Part shown: positions 9,601 to 16,666 of the stretch, in pieces
Position numbering within the stretch: the stretch's first letter is position 1
How the letters are laid out: every line of letters begins with the position of its first letter
Assembly (NCBI RefSeq): GCF_025506335.1
Contig: NZ_JANZYO010000001.1
Coordinates: forward strand, 1 to 64,000
Length of the DNA stretch: 64,000 bases
Reading direction: 5' to 3'
DNA from: Mumia quercus
GTDB lineage: Bacteria > Actinomycetota > Actinomycetes > Propionibacteriales > Nocardioidaceae
Translations under genes and position numbers: made by a program
Notes under the pieces: generated by a model
Seen by the model: only the letters and a program-made list of their open reading frames with translations
Told to the model about the DNA's origin: nothing
Databases searched by the model: none

Positions 9601-9872
9601 TCTCCACGAGCACTCGCAAGGGCGCGACGCTGAGGAGCGCCGCGACTCGTGGTGGGGCGATCGCGCTTGTCGTCACGCGGTGCAAGGGCTGCGGCAGCGT
9701 CGACGTGCTCGTCGGGTCGCGGCGCGTTGCGCGGGTGAGCCTCCGCTCGACGGCGACGCGTCACCGCCAGGTCGTCGTGCTCCCGCGGCGGGCGTTCGCG
9801 GGGCCGATCACGCTCAAGGTGGTGACGAAGCGGAAGCCGGTCCGCATCGACGGGGTGGCCGTCCTGCCATGA
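3666..9872 (+). CDS. Giant secreted protein: parallel beta-helix plus zincin metalloprotease
   Basis: The 2068-aa product begins with a signal peptide (TAPAAAASP region) and a CSLREA-like segment (CRTSAATGAVCTLRAAIQEA). Residues ~80-690 are a right-handed beta-helix with recurring GNxIGTxxxGTA and VSGNxxxGI turns, as in NosD-like proteins. Calcium-binding TSP3-like acidic repeats lie near 797-835 and 1212-1249. Between them HELGHAMGLNH (1020-1030) is a HExxHxxGxxH zinc site, followed by the Met-turn SVMNY (1044-1048), the metzincin arrangement. Then come a DUF11-like domain (~1258-1345), HAF-type repeats (INDDGLIVGY), a choice-of-anchor D domain (~1660-1775) and Ig/FnIII-like domains. Cell-surface or extracellular protease/adhesin is the likely role; the substrate is unknown. 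ATG 3666 follows gggggaacaccagg. Confidence 0.8.
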   Translation: MLSAARTAALMLATTTAVAGTLAATAPAAAASPYVVTSAADYTDATPGDGQCRTSAATGAVCTLRAAIQEANAGGGADTIRFAIGSGPVTISPTSELPLITEPVTIDGFTQPGAGTTPIVHLAGDTVGVNGDGLRLAAGTSSVSGLVFSKFDVAIFISGPGGNLVTGNYIGIATDGTTARGNSYGIVIDKSPDNVIGTSASRNVISGNAKAGITVTGAAAKDNEIAGNRIGTNATGTATVANLLGITVLDGALDTRIGGTTDADGNLLSGNVSHGVEVAQAAKGTVVSRNRIGTDAAGTAALPNRMQGVVAISAAKTTLHANVISGNGETGVWAYGIAGSDAHEITDNLVGTNAAGTAALGNTSDGIRLSGPTDFSTPAAFAKITGNTVSGNGRDGIRTADSGRNDISTNTIGLAKGGGATRIANKGVGILLSHDKRSSVRHNVVSGNDGGGIFAVGGHAGEPLELLSNKVGTDGTGVWAVPNKVGGIKLTAEPSAPTAGAYGDVRSNLVSGNDGDGIVVAHGVAASTVTDNTVGANLARTGALRNQGVGIWVEKGSGHVVGTPGHGNVVVANSNGILVRGASGVSVAANTVGVLPGGGNAPNRNQGIKVDGGATQVTIGFKPADAIPAGSCTGACNTVSANAGAGIGVDGAATSGITIRGNVIDKNTGIPIDLGASDPTPNDAKDADTGPNGLLNFPVGVSASYDKVQTKTFVTGVLATPDPKGTVVDVYKAAGPGPVSGFGAAKEWVGTATLHPTATGGHFVLELPGDQTRNATYSATATGADGSTSEVSMVCLDTDGDGTLDDDGDAICDSWERDGIDYDGDRTIDLPLNAAPYGADPTKPDVYVDVDYMEGSLHSDRPSALALERVIKAYEFAPNGGINLHLSPGSAGRVDDAVEHSGDILVMARGSGDEDDYWDLKDGKPGDLCDGAFGTKADRSGPRCHAVLGAKRLIYRYALFTHRFDEAPKTSGVADLGGQDVLISLGSWDDDDVIRTGGTLSRCVTVEHCKSEIEAGTFMHELGHAMGLNHGGADGVHNKPNYLSVMNYTFQFLASTPTRPLDYSRWKLPTLHENNLDEVAGIAANESAATKAEITKRWSATAFSWYDAVQGECVWRSGSPVWAIDWNQVGGAAQTGVRAGIAADGRGGTACQTIRPIALEGHDDWANIRYDLRSSGGYRTEGVSAQGAARAGAERAGQDVEDATALSTLSDSDDDGVPNAADVCVLKADPAQKDEDADGIGDACVDDITDRDVSLTVTAPTEEPPVGSPATVRVSASNSFPLAATDLEIAVRVPEGLTPVSATPSHGSYDQSSGTWTLPSLAKRSSATLDLAVRATRAEVDLDVEAEVVAAGEDDRDSVPDNADPLEDDLASAAVRAKLVYTLEALPKDVIGAVRDGATMATLHRDSAGTKRITLEHAGRTTTLPMASDNLNLQAVNAHGDVVYWIGDVSYVWRGGTSVRLPDNFVASGINDAGTVVGRSYNKAATWVDGTVTHLADLDPTHPGAGGVATAINDDGLIVGYSISRFGRENAVRWVDGVIDSMGMPAGDASLALGVGSTGAVAGQLMSRPLRMVGNARTTIEESPGRAESVNAYGDFVGRTQDLRAFLHTNGKARSLESLLAPGQDWGLLHDATDIADDGAIVGSGVYRGEPRLFVARPGVGARAARLTADPGSVDVGVVRVGTSSGAQAVTLTNGSPGPVEVEAPRLEGADAADFEADPGTLPRTLAAGESAEVSVRFAPTAAGSRTATLVVPASSGDVTVPLRGEGIVPDDAAPVVRCATAPGTWSRTDVSIACTATDAGSGLANAADGTFVLKTSVAAGTASANAATGTRRVCDKAGNCATAGPVRGVRVDKRAPSAKAARGAAVTLDGKAVVRVSGTDIGSGVASYDTRVRTVARSGATSGWSVPKGWQASRTTTLTRAVAAGTTACFSTRSRDRAGNVSGWSPAVCTSAPYDDRALKASAGWKRTKGAAYLQRTISTSTRKGATLRSAATRGGAIALVVTRCKGCGSVDVLVGSRRVARVSLRSTATRHRQVVVLPRRAFAGPITLKVVTKRKPVRIDGVAVLP

Positions 9873-9923
9873 GCGGCGGCTGCACCGAAGGAAACGGACC
9901 TTTATTCGGATCTCTTTTCGACG

Positions 9924-9929
9924 TACGAT
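9924..9929 (+). promoter_or_regulatory. -10-like hexamer for a leaderless antitoxin transcript
   Basis: TACGAT at 9924-9929 would place the transcription start at or next to the ATG at 9936. No Shine-Dalgarno sequence precedes that ATG, so the mRNA is probably leaderless, common in actinobacteria. No good -35 was seen. Confidence 0.4.
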
Positions 9930-9935
9930 GGCGCC

Positions 9936-10217
9936 ATGCCGACAATCCCGCTGACGGAGGCCAAGACACGCCTCAACGAGCTCGTCGACGAGGCCGTGTC
10001 GACGCACGAACGCGTGACGATCACCAAGCATGGCCGCCCGGCTGTGGTGCTCATCAGCGTCGATGACCTTGAGGCGATCGAGGAGACGCTCTACTGGCAG
10101 GCACAGCCGGGCGTGCGTGACGACCTCGAGACGAGTCGCGAGGAAGCAGCGGCCGATGAGCTGTGGGACGAGGAAGCGGTGCGCGAGCGGTACGGCGTGA
10201 ACCGCGGTGACCGCTGA
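9936..10217 (+). CDS. Phd/YefM-family antitoxin
   Basis: The 93-aa product begins PTIPLTEAKTRLNELVDEAV and continues with the pattern ERVTITKHGRPAVVLISVDD, the Phd/YefM fold that binds DNA and neutralises a partner toxin. The C-terminal acidic tail (ETSREEAAADELWDEE) would be the toxin-wrapping segment. The next gene overlaps by 11 bases and encodes the toxin. Autorepression by the antitoxin-toxin complex is expected from the family. Confidence 0.88.
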   Translation: MPTIPLTEAKTRLNELVDEAVSTHERVTITKHGRPAVVLISVDDLEAIEETLYWQAQPGVRDDLETSREEAAADELWDEEAVRERYGVNRGDR

Positions 10218-10485
10218 CCGCTCGTGGTCGGTGAAGTTGTCCGGATCGGCGATCCGGGACATGGACCGACTACCTCCCCGGGTTGTGCCGGCGGTGATCG
10301 AGTTTCTCTTCGGACCGTTGGCGAACGAGCCTCGACGCGTGGGCAAGCCGCTGCGCGATGACTTCGATGGCGAGTGGAGCGCGCGACGCGGCAGCTATCG
10401 CGTGCTCTACCGCATCGAGGATGATCTCGACCGCATCATCGTCACCCGGCTCGCGCACCGTGCTGACGTCTACCGACCGCGCTGA
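10207..10485 (+). CDS. RelE/ParE-family toxin
   Basis: The 92-aa product (GTG start) shows the RelE-type layout: WSVKLSGSAIRDMDRLPPRV, KPLRDDFDGEWSARRGSYRV and a C-terminal RIIVTRLAHRADVYR. RelE members cleave ribosome-bound mRNA; the RRGSYRVLYRI strand carries the usual basic residues. The start lies inside the last codons of the antitoxin gene, giving translational coupling. A ParE-like gyrase target cannot be excluded, but RelE is favoured by the sequence pattern and the YefM-type partner. Confidence 0.85.
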   Translation: MTADRSWSVKLSGSAIRDMDRLPPRVVPAVIEFLFGPLANEPRRVGKPLRDDFDGEWSARRGSYRVLYRIEDDLDRIIVTRLAHRADVYRPR

Positions 10486-10491
10486 GCCCGC

Positions 10492-11322
10492 TTAGCCTCC
10501 AAGCCCTCGGCCCCACACAGCGTCGAGGCCACGCGCTGGCAGCACTGCCTTCATCGCCACGATCGCTCGCGCATCTCCGCCGACGAGCGTCCGTGTGCGC
10601 ATCCGCCGCCGGCTCAGCTCGCGCTCGACGACCGCCGCAACCTGGTCAGGCGGCTTCGCGTTCTTGCGGATCTTCGCGACCAGCTCCCGCTCGCCGGCGA
10701 AGTGCGCCGCGTACAGGTCCCGATACTCCGCGCCGAGCCCCGCCTCGAGCCCGTCGAGGACCTGATCCATCTCGTGCCACGGTTCGGTGTCGATGACGCC
10801 CGGCTCGATCAGCCCGACCTGCACGCCGAACGGACACAGCTCGACGCGCAGGCAGTCCGCCACCGCCTCGACGGCGTACTTCGATGCGTTGTACATCCCC
10901 GTGAACGGGAACGACACCCGCCCGTTGATCGACGAGAGGAACACGATCCGCCCGCGCGCCGCCCGCAGCCGCGGCAGCATCGCCCGCATCACCGCCAGCG
11001 GCCCGATCAGGTTCACGTCGAACTGGCGGTGCATAGCCTCCCGCGACAGCGTCTCCACCGGCCCGGCGACGGCGATGCCGGCGTTGTTGACCAACGCGTC
11101 GAGTCGCTCAGGGAGATCGCGGTCGAGCGCCGCCACGTGCTCGGGCACGGTGACGTCGAGCTCGACCGGCGTGATCCGGTCGGACTCCGCGGCGAGCTCC
11201 TTCGCGGCAAGGTCGGTGCGGACGCCGCCGTACACCTGCCAGCCCGAGCCGGCCAGGCGTACGGCGGTGGCGCGGCCGATGCCGCGACCGGCACCGGTGA
11301 CGAGGACGGTACGAGTGCTCAT
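10492..11322 (-). CDS. Short-chain dehydrogenase/reductase
   Basis: The 276-aa product is a classical SDR. It has TGAGRGIG (residues 9-16) for NAD(P) binding, NNAG (79-82), the catalytic serine in LSSINGR (about 130-131) and YNASK (Tyr144, Lys148). Substrate is unknown; the sequence GVQVGLIEPGVIDTEPW is typical of the family's sterol/retinol-like branch. It is transcribed away from the LuxR-type regulator that starts 77 bases upstream, so that regulator may control it (inference). Confidence 0.85.
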   Translation of the reverse strand: MSTRTVLVTGAGRGIGRATAVRLAGSGWQVYGGVRTDLAAKELAAESDRITPVELDVTVPEHVAALDRDLPERLDALVNNAGIAVAGPVETLSREAMHRQFDVNLIGPLAVMRAMLPRLRAARGRIVFLSSINGRVSFPFTGMYNASKYAVEAVADCLRVELCPFGVQVGLIEPGVIDTEPWHEMDQVLDGLEAGLGAEYRDLYAAHFAGERELVAKIRKNAKPPDQVAAVVERELSRRRMRTRTLVGGDARAIVAMKAVLPARGLDAVWGRGLGG

Positions 11323-11387
11323 CCATCGACGTTCGCGCGGACCGGCCCAGGCGGTGCAAGTAGTCCGGTACTCGAATCGCGCGTCGC

Positions 11388-11393
11388 TAGCCT
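11388..11393 (+). promoter_or_regulatory. -10-like hexamer for the LuxR-type regulator gene
   Basis: TAGCCT at 11388-11393 is 6 bases before the ATG at 11400, and no ribosome-binding site is present. A leaderless transcript is likely. No clear -35 was found. Confidence 0.35.
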
Positions 11394-11399
11394 GATGAC

Positions 11400-13949
11400 A
11401 TGGAGCGGCTGTGGCCGCTGACCGGTCGGGACGAGGAGCTGCGCAGGATCGCGGCGGCGATCCGGCCTGGTAGGGCGGGGATCGTGGTGGCGGGCCCGGC
11501 GGGGATGGGCAAGACCCGGCTCGCCCGTGAGGCGCTGGCCGGTCCGCGGGGTCGTGGCGCCACGGTTCTGTGGGCTCATGGCAGCGCCGCCGCCCGGCCG
11601 TACCCGCTGGGGGCGTTCGCTGGTGTCCTCGACATCCCGGCAGGTGACGCCGCCGAGACCATCGGCCGCGCGCTCGAACAGCTCGCTCAGCGACAGCCGC
11701 TGGTGCTGGCCGTCGACGACGCGCACCTGCTCGACGAGCACTCCGCGATCGTGCTGCACCGCCTGGTCGTACGACGGCTGGCCCCGGTCGTCGTCACCCT
11801 CCGGACCGGGGAGCCCGCCCCCGACACGGTGACGTCCCTGTGGAAGGACGACCATCTCCCACGCCTCGACCTGACACCGCTCGACGTCTCTGAGACCACC
11901 GGCCTGGTCGCCCGCGTGCTCGGTGGGCCGGTCGACTCGGCATCCGCCCAGCGGTTGTGGGCGTTGACCCAGGGCAGCCCGCTGTTCCTCCGGCATCTGT
12001 TGGCCGGGGAGGTGGCGGCGGGACGGTTCGCCCCGACGACGGGGATCTGGCGGTGGACCCGCGAGCTCGCGATCTCTCCCGAGCTCACCGACCTCCTCGA
12101 ACGCGAGATCGGCGCCCTGCCGGCGGGCGTACAGGACGTCGTCGACATGGTCGCGCTGGCCGAGCCCGTGACCGTGCCGACGCTGTGCACGCTGACCTCG
12201 CCTGCGGATGTCGAGCGGGCCGAGGGGCGCGGACTCGTACGCACCAACGGACTCATCGCCAGGCTCGCGCACCCCCTGTACGGGGAGGTCCGCCGTGCCG
12301 TGATGGGAACGCTGCGCGCGCGCCGCCTTCGGGGCCAGGTCGCGCGGACGCTCGACGCGTCACCCGATCCGATCCCGCGCGCCGTCCTCACCCTCGACTC
12401 GGACCTGTCGCCAGACCCGGCGCTGTTCCTGCAGGCCGCGGAGGCGGCGACGCGGATGTACGACCTGCCGCTGGCCGAGCGGTTGGCCCGCGCTGCCGCC
12501 GCGACGGGCGACCCGCTCGCTCGGCTCGTCCACGCCGGGGCGCTGTCCTGGCTCAGCCGCGGCGACGAGGCCGAAGCGATCCTCGCCGACCTCGCCGCGA
12601 GCGCGCCGGACGAGGGGACGCGTGCCATGGCACAGCTGCACCGCACGGGCAACCTGCTGTGGACCATGGCGAGTCCTGACAAGGCCCGCGAGGCGCTGGC
12701 CGCAGCCGAAGCGACCGGCGCGGCTCCGCTCTACGTCGGCGCGATGTCACTCGCCCTCGCGGCCGCGGTCGGTGAGATCGAGCCGGTCCTCGCACGCGGC
12801 CCAGCGCTGCTGCGTACGGAGCTGCCCGACGACCTGGCCCGCATCCTCGTCGGGTCTGCCGTGTCCGCGGCGGCGGCCGTCACCGGCGACCGCGCGCTGC
12901 TCGACGAGGCCGCAGCGGTCGGCGGGCTCACGGCCGACCGCGTGCCCACGGGCATCCCCGGATTCGGGCTGGCCGATCTGCAGGTCCTCGGGCACCGCCT
13001 CGCCGGGACGCCCGACGTTGCCGAGGACCAGGCGCGCCGGATGCAGGCCGCGTCGGCGGACCTTCCCGGACCCGCGCGGCTGATGGGGCTGGTCGTCGCG
13101 GGGCACGCGGCGCTCGCCGCCGGTCGCGTCGGTGATGCGCTGGTCGCGCTGCGGGAGGCGTGGGCGGGGCTGGCGGAGTCGGGTCACGAGTTCCGGTTCC
13201 GGTGTCGTACGTTGCTGGCTGCCGCGCTCGGCCAGGCGGGCCTCGCCGAGGAAGCGGCGCCGCTGTGCGCCGAGATCGCCGCCGGGCAGCACCCCGCGTA
13301 CCGGCTCCTCCTCTCCGACGACCTCCTGGCGCGCGCCTGGGGAGCGGCGGCCGCGGGGGCGACGACGGAGGCGGTCGGTCACGCCGTCGCTGCGGCCGAC
13401 CTCGCCCGGGAGGCGGGCGAACCCGCGTACGAGGCGCTGGCGTGGCAAACCGCGGTCCAGCTCGGCGACGCGACGGCGGCAGCGCCCCGCCTCGCAGCGT
13501 TGGCCGGGCTCAGTCCTCGGGCGACGACGGCGTGCGCCCACGCGCAGGCCCTGGCCGACGGAGACGGCGCCGAGCTACTGGACGTGGCCGACGCGTGGGC
13601 CCGGCTCGGCGATCTCGTCGCGGCCGGGGACGCGGCGGCTCAGGCTGCGGAGCAGCATCGCCAGCACGGCCGGCAGGGCTCGGCGCTGTCTGCGGCGGCC
13701 GTCGCCGAGAAGCTGGCCCGCCGCTCCGGAGCTCGTACGCCGGCGCTCGCGGTCGCCGCCCGCCCCTTGCCGCTGACTGCGCGCGAGCGGGAGATCGCCG
13801 CGTTGGCTGCCCGCGGCCTGTCGAACAAGGAGATCGCCGAGCGGCTGACCCTGTCCGTACGGACGGTGGAGGGTCACCTCTATCGCGCCGGGCAGAAGCT
13901 CGGCGTCTCCGACCGGGCCGCGATGGCGGACATCCTCGGAGTCGAGTAA
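11400..13949 (+). CDS. LAL-type LuxR transcriptional regulator with AAA ATPase
   Basis: The 849-aa product has a Walker A motif GPAGMGKT (32-39) and a Walker B-like QPLVLAVDDAHLLDE, as in the ATP-binding LuxR (MalT-like) regulators. A long alanine-rich helical middle region resembles TPR repeats. The C-terminus is a LuxR helix-turn-helix: LTAREREIAALAARGLSNKE followed by IAERLTLSVRTVEGHLYRAG. Length is in the family's usual range (800-950). It is divergent from an SDR and upstream of a small cupin gene. The inducer is unknown. Confidence 0.88.
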   Translation: MERLWPLTGRDEELRRIAAAIRPGRAGIVVAGPAGMGKTRLAREALAGPRGRGATVLWAHGSAAARPYPLGAFAGVLDIPAGDAAETIGRALEQLAQRQPLVLAVDDAHLLDEHSAIVLHRLVVRRLAPVVVTLRTGEPAPDTVTSLWKDDHLPRLDLTPLDVSETTGLVARVLGGPVDSASAQRLWALTQGSPLFLRHLLAGEVAAGRFAPTTGIWRWTRELAISPELTDLLEREIGALPAGVQDVVDMVALAEPVTVPTLCTLTSPADVERAEGRGLVRTNGLIARLAHPLYGEVRRAVMGTLRARRLRGQVARTLDASPDPIPRAVLTLDSDLSPDPALFLQAAEAATRMYDLPLAERLARAAAATGDPLARLVHAGALSWLSRGDEAEAILADLAASAPDEGTRAMAQLHRTGNLLWTMASPDKAREALAAAEATGAAPLYVGAMSLALAAAVGEIEPVLARGPALLRTELPDDLARILVGSAVSAAAAVTGDRALLDEAAAVGGLTADRVPTGIPGFGLADLQVLGHRLAGTPDVAEDQARRMQAASADLPGPARLMGLVVAGHAALAAGRVGDALVALREAWAGLAESGHEFRFRCRTLLAAALGQAGLAEEAAPLCAEIAAGQHPAYRLLLSDDLLARAWGAAAAGATTEAVGHAVAAADLAREAGEPAYEALAWQTAVQLGDATAAAPRLAALAGLSPRATTACAHAQALADGDGAELLDVADAWARLGDLVAAGDAAAQAAEQHRQHGRQGSALSAAAVAEKLARRSGARTPALAVAARPLPLTAREREIAALAARGLSNKEIAERLTLSVRTVEGHLYRAGQKLGVSDRAAMADILGVE

Positions 13950-14014
13950 CCGACTACTCGCTCCCACGCTGCGTGACCGCCCGACGCTGGGCGTACGAAG
14001 GCAGAGGAGGAGCC

Positions 14015-14467
14015 ATGAGTACGGTGCACATCCCGCCCGGAGAGGGGCGGCACTATCCGATGATCGACGGCGACCACGTCGCGAAGGTCGCCGTACGCGA
14101 CGACTGCGGGGCGTTCGAGGTGTTCGAGGTCGTCGCGCCGGCCGCGCCGATGGCGCCGCCGCACGTCTCGCCGTGGACGGGCGTGCTGTTCCTGCTCGAA
14201 GGGCGGGTCACCGCGATCGTCGACGGCACCTCGTACGAGGTGGAGCCTGGCGGGGTGGTCGTCTTCCCGGCGGGGACGCCGAGCACGTTCGGGGTGGTCG
14301 GGGAGTCGGCGCGGTTCGTGGCGATCACGTCGGGTGACGGGGCGGGGAAGTTCTTCGCGGATTTCTCGCAGTCGGTGCCAGCGGGTCAGCCGGTGGAGGA
14401 GTCGATGGCGGCGATCCTGTCCGTGACACAGCGGCACGGAGTGGCGGTGGCGGAGCCCCAGCGCTAA
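14015..14467 (+). CDS. Cupin-domain protein
   Basis: The 150-aa product has the two cupin motifs in relaxed form: PHVSPWTGVLFLLEGRVTAI, then VEPGGVVVFPAGTPSTF. This predicts a small beta-barrel, perhaps metal-binding; a single His (in PPHVSPW) is visible in motif 1, so catalysis is uncertain. The frame is open far upstream, but the ATG at 14015 follows gcagaggaggagcc, a strong ribosome-binding site. Its stop overlaps the stop of the convergent reductase gene by 4 bases (14464-14467). Confidence 0.75.
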   Translation: MSTVHIPPGEGRHYPMIDGDHVAKVAVRDDCGAFEVFEVVAPAAPMAPPHVSPWTGVLFLLEGRVTAIVDGTSYEVEPGGVVVFPAGTPSTFGVVGESARFVAITSGDGAGKFFADFSQSVPAGQPVEESMAAILSVTQRHGVAVAEPQR

Positions 14468-15132
14468 GGCCGGGGGATGCCGTGCTTCGCTGCGGCGAGG
14501 TTGGCGGCCAGCTCCTCGCGGGTCTGGTGGGCGTGCGCGTTCCAGGCGGGCTGGCCGGGACCGCTGCGCCACGACTCGCTCAGCGGACTGTTGTCGACGG
14601 TGTCGAACCCGAACTCGTCGTACAACCGCGTCACCACCTCCACCGCCTCAGGGAAGTCGCTCGACACGGACAGCGCGTGCCGCCTCGGCGTACCTGCCGG
14701 GCTCGCCGACAAGAACAGCCTCGGCGCCTGGATGTGTGTGAACGCCTTGGCGACCTTCGAGTGCGGGAGGTGCTCCTGGCGCAGCTCGTGCTCGGTCTTC
14801 TCGCCCGAGTCGACCATCGGGTAGTGCCCGTCGCGCCACGCCATGTAGTTGTTCGTGTCGAGCACGATCTTCCCGGCCAGCTCGTCGACGGGCAGATTGT
14901 TGTCGAGCGTCAGCGGCGCGGCCACGACGACGATGTCTCCGGCGGCAGCAGCAGCGGCCGCAGTCGCCGCGCGGGCGCCCGGCCCGAGCTCGTCGATCAG
15001 CGCGGTCAGCGTCTCGGGGCCGCGCGAGTTGGCGAGGACGACGTCGTACCCGACCTTCAGTGCTGCCCGCGCGATCTGGCTCCCGACCTCGCCGGCGCCG
15101 ATGATGCCGATCGTCTTGACGACCGTGCTCAT
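14464..15132 (-). CDS. F420-dependent NADP reductase-like oxidoreductase
   Basis: The 222-aa product starts with a Rossmann motif, IGIIGAGEVGSQIARAALK, followed by VVLANSRGPETL, as in F420H2:NADP oxidoreductase and related NAD(P)-binding proteins. DTNNYMAWRDG and KAFTHIQA are also family-like. A role in redox transfer is likely; F420 use is an inference from the fold. Its ATG overlaps the stop of the upstream TetR gene (15129-15132, ATGA), so both are one operon. Confidence 0.72.
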   Translation of the reverse strand: MSTVVKTIGIIGAGEVGSQIARAALKVGYDVVLANSRGPETLTALIDELGPGARAATAAAAAAAGDIVVVAAPLTLDNNLPVDELAGKIVLDTNNYMAWRDGHYPMVDSGEKTEHELRQEHLPHSKVAKAFTHIQAPRLFLSASPAGTPRRHALSVSSDFPEAVEVVTRLYDEFGFDTVDNSPLSESWRSGPGQPAWNAHAHQTREELAANLAAAKHGIPRP

Positions 15133-15731
15133 GCGTCGGCCTCCCCCGCGGCGCGCCCGATCAGGTGCAGGACGGCGTCCTTCGCGAGGCGGAGCTCATC
15201 GTCGCCGATCCCGGACTTGTGGAGGAACTCGATGCCCTGCATCACCGCGATCAACGCGCGCGCGGTCTGGTCCGCATCGAGGTCGCCGTCGATCTCGCCA
15301 CGCTCCTGCGCCGCGGTGATCTGTCGGGAGAACAGCGCAAGAGTCCCCTCGTACGCCTGGCAGGCGCGGGTGCGTACCTCCTCGTCCTGAGCGCTCAAGG
15401 CAGCGGTGCTGTTGGCCATCAGGCAGCCCTGCTGCGGCAGGTCGAGGCGACCGCCGTCCTCGAACGTCACAGCCGCCTTGAGCCCGTGCCACGGACTCGA
15501 GTCGGTCGCCACGGCGGACTCGAGGCCGGCCGCCTGGCGTGTGCCGTACTCGTCGAGGACCCGCAGGAAGAGGTCGTGCTTGCTCCCGAACGCCCCGTAC
15601 AGGCTCTGCGTCTTCAACCCTGTCGCCTCGGTCAGGTCCTGCACCGAGGTGCCGGCGTAGCCGTCGCGCCAGAAGGCATCCCGGGCGGCTTCGAGGACGT
15701 CCTGCTCGTCGAACTTCCGTGGCCTGGGCAT
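15129..15731 (-). CDS. TetR-family transcriptional regulator
   Basis: The 200-aa product begins MPRPRKFDEQDVLEAARDAF and contains the TetR helix-turn-helix TSVQDLTEATGLKTQSLYGAF. A QQGCLMANS motif like that of the AcrR/YxaF-like subgroup follows. The frame is open 70 codons further upstream, but the ATG at 15731 fits the family start. It is co-transcribed with the reductase and divergent from an SDR gene. Two near-identical dyads in the shared promoter region are likely its operators, so it probably represses both itself and the SDR. Confidence 0.86.
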   Translation of the reverse strand: MPRPRKFDEQDVLEAARDAFWRDGYAGTSVQDLTEATGLKTQSLYGAFGSKHDLFLRVLDEYGTRQAAGLESAVATDSSPWHGLKAAVTFEDGGRLDLPQQGCLMANSTAALSAQDEEVRTRACQAYEGTLALFSRQITAAQERGEIDGDLDADQTARALIAVMQGIEFLHKSGIGDDELRLAKDAVLHLIGRAAGEADA

Positions 15732-15750
15732 GGGCTGAGCGTACGGGTTA

Positions 15751-15766
15751 TTGATCGAGCACTCAA
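15751..15766. promoter_or_regulatory. Putative TetR operator, copy 1
   Basis: ttgatcgagcactcaa: TTGA-N8-TCAA dyad, sharing TTGATC-N3-CACTCAA with copy 2. It lies 20 bases upstream of the TetR start codon. Confidence 0.55.
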
Positions 15767-15795
15767 ATATGACTCCGCGCTCCCATGGTGGTTTC

Positions 15796-15811
15796 TTGAT
15801 CATCCACTCAA
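15796..15811. promoter_or_regulatory. Putative TetR operator, copy 2
   Basis: ttgatcatccactcaa: same TTGATC-N3-CACTCAA pattern as copy 1, 45 bases away, just before the SDR ribosome-binding site ggaagga (15817-15823). Confidence 0.55.
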
Positions 15812-15828
15812 TAACTGGAAGGACCCCC

Positions 15829-16575
15829 ATGACGACACGACCGCTCGAGGCCAAGACCGCACTGGTGACCGGCGGATCGCGAGGAGTCGGCGCCGGCATC
15901 GTCGCGCGCCTCGCGGCCGACGGGGCGAGGGTGGCGTTCACCTACGCCAACGCCAAGGAGCGCGCCGAGGGCGTCGCAGATGGCGTCACCGCGGCCGGCG
16001 GGACGGCGCTCGCGATCCACGCCGACAGCCGGTGCGAGCAGGACGTCGAGTCGGCCGTCGCGCGGACCGTCGAGCAGTTCGGCGGGCTCGACATCCTGGT
16101 CAACAACGCGGCGGTCGGCAGCTTCGGCCCGATCACCGAGCTGGCCATGGCCGACATCGACGCGATGCTCACCATCAACGTCCGTTCCGCGGTCGTCGCG
16201 ATCCGCGAGTCGCTCGCGCACCTGGGCGACGGCGGCCGCATCGTCAACATCGGCAGCATCAACGCCGACCGCACACCGTTCCCAGGTCAGTCGGTCTATG
16301 CGCTGACCAAGGGCGCGTTGGCGAGCCTGACCCGCGGCCTCGCGCGCGAGCTGGCGCCGCGCGGGATCACCATCAACAACATCCAGCCAGGCCCGAGCGA
16401 CACCGACGCCAACCCGGCTGATGGCCCGCTCGCCGGGCACATGCTGGAGGTCATGGCGAGCGACCGGTTCGGTACGACGGCCGAGATCGGCGCCCTCGTG
16501 TCGTACCTCGCCGGCCCGGAGGCGGCGTTCATCAACGGTGCGAGCCTCGACATCGACGGCGGCTTCGCCGCGTGA
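15829..16575 (+). CDS. Short-chain dehydrogenase/reductase (TetR-module target)
   Basis: The 248-aa product is a classical SDR with TGGSRGVG near residue 15-22, NNAAVGSFG, the serine-containing GSINADRTPF, and YALTK as the Tyr/Lys pair. The C-terminal INGASLDIDGGFAA is typical of FabG-like members. A longer reading frame exists from 15751, but the ATG at 15829 has ggaagga 5 bases upstream and matches the family start. It is divergent from the TetR/reductase operon with two shared operators. Substrate is unknown. Confidence 0.87.
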   Translation: MTTRPLEAKTALVTGGSRGVGAGIVARLAADGARVAFTYANAKERAEGVADGVTAAGGTALAIHADSRCEQDVESAVARTVEQFGGLDILVNNAAVGSFGPITELAMADIDAMLTINVRSAVVAIRESLAHLGDGGRIVNIGSINADRTPFPGQSVYALTKGALASLTRGLARELAPRGITINNIQPGPSDTDANPADGPLAGHMLEVMASDRFGTTAEIGALVSYLAGPEAAFINGASLDIDGGFAA

Positions 16576-16632
16576 CCGAGCCCTTGGCGGGAGGGGCGGG
16601 GGACCTCCGCCAGGCCTGGGGAGAACGTATTT

Positions 16633-16664
16633 CCATAATGCTTGCGAAATCGCTAGCATTATGG
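16633..16664. promoter_or_regulatory. 32-bp near-perfect palindrome over the promoter of the HTH/nucleotidyltransferase pair
   Basis: Outer arms ccataatgc (16633-16641) and gcattatgg (16656-16664) are perfect; inside, gcga-aa-tcgc (16644-16653) is also palindromic. In total 28 of 32 positions are symmetric. It covers the expected -35 to -10 region, with TAGCAT (16654-16659) as a -10 that would start transcription at the ATG at 16667. This is the expected layout for an autorepressor operator. Confidence 0.65.
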
Positions 16665-16666
16665 GC

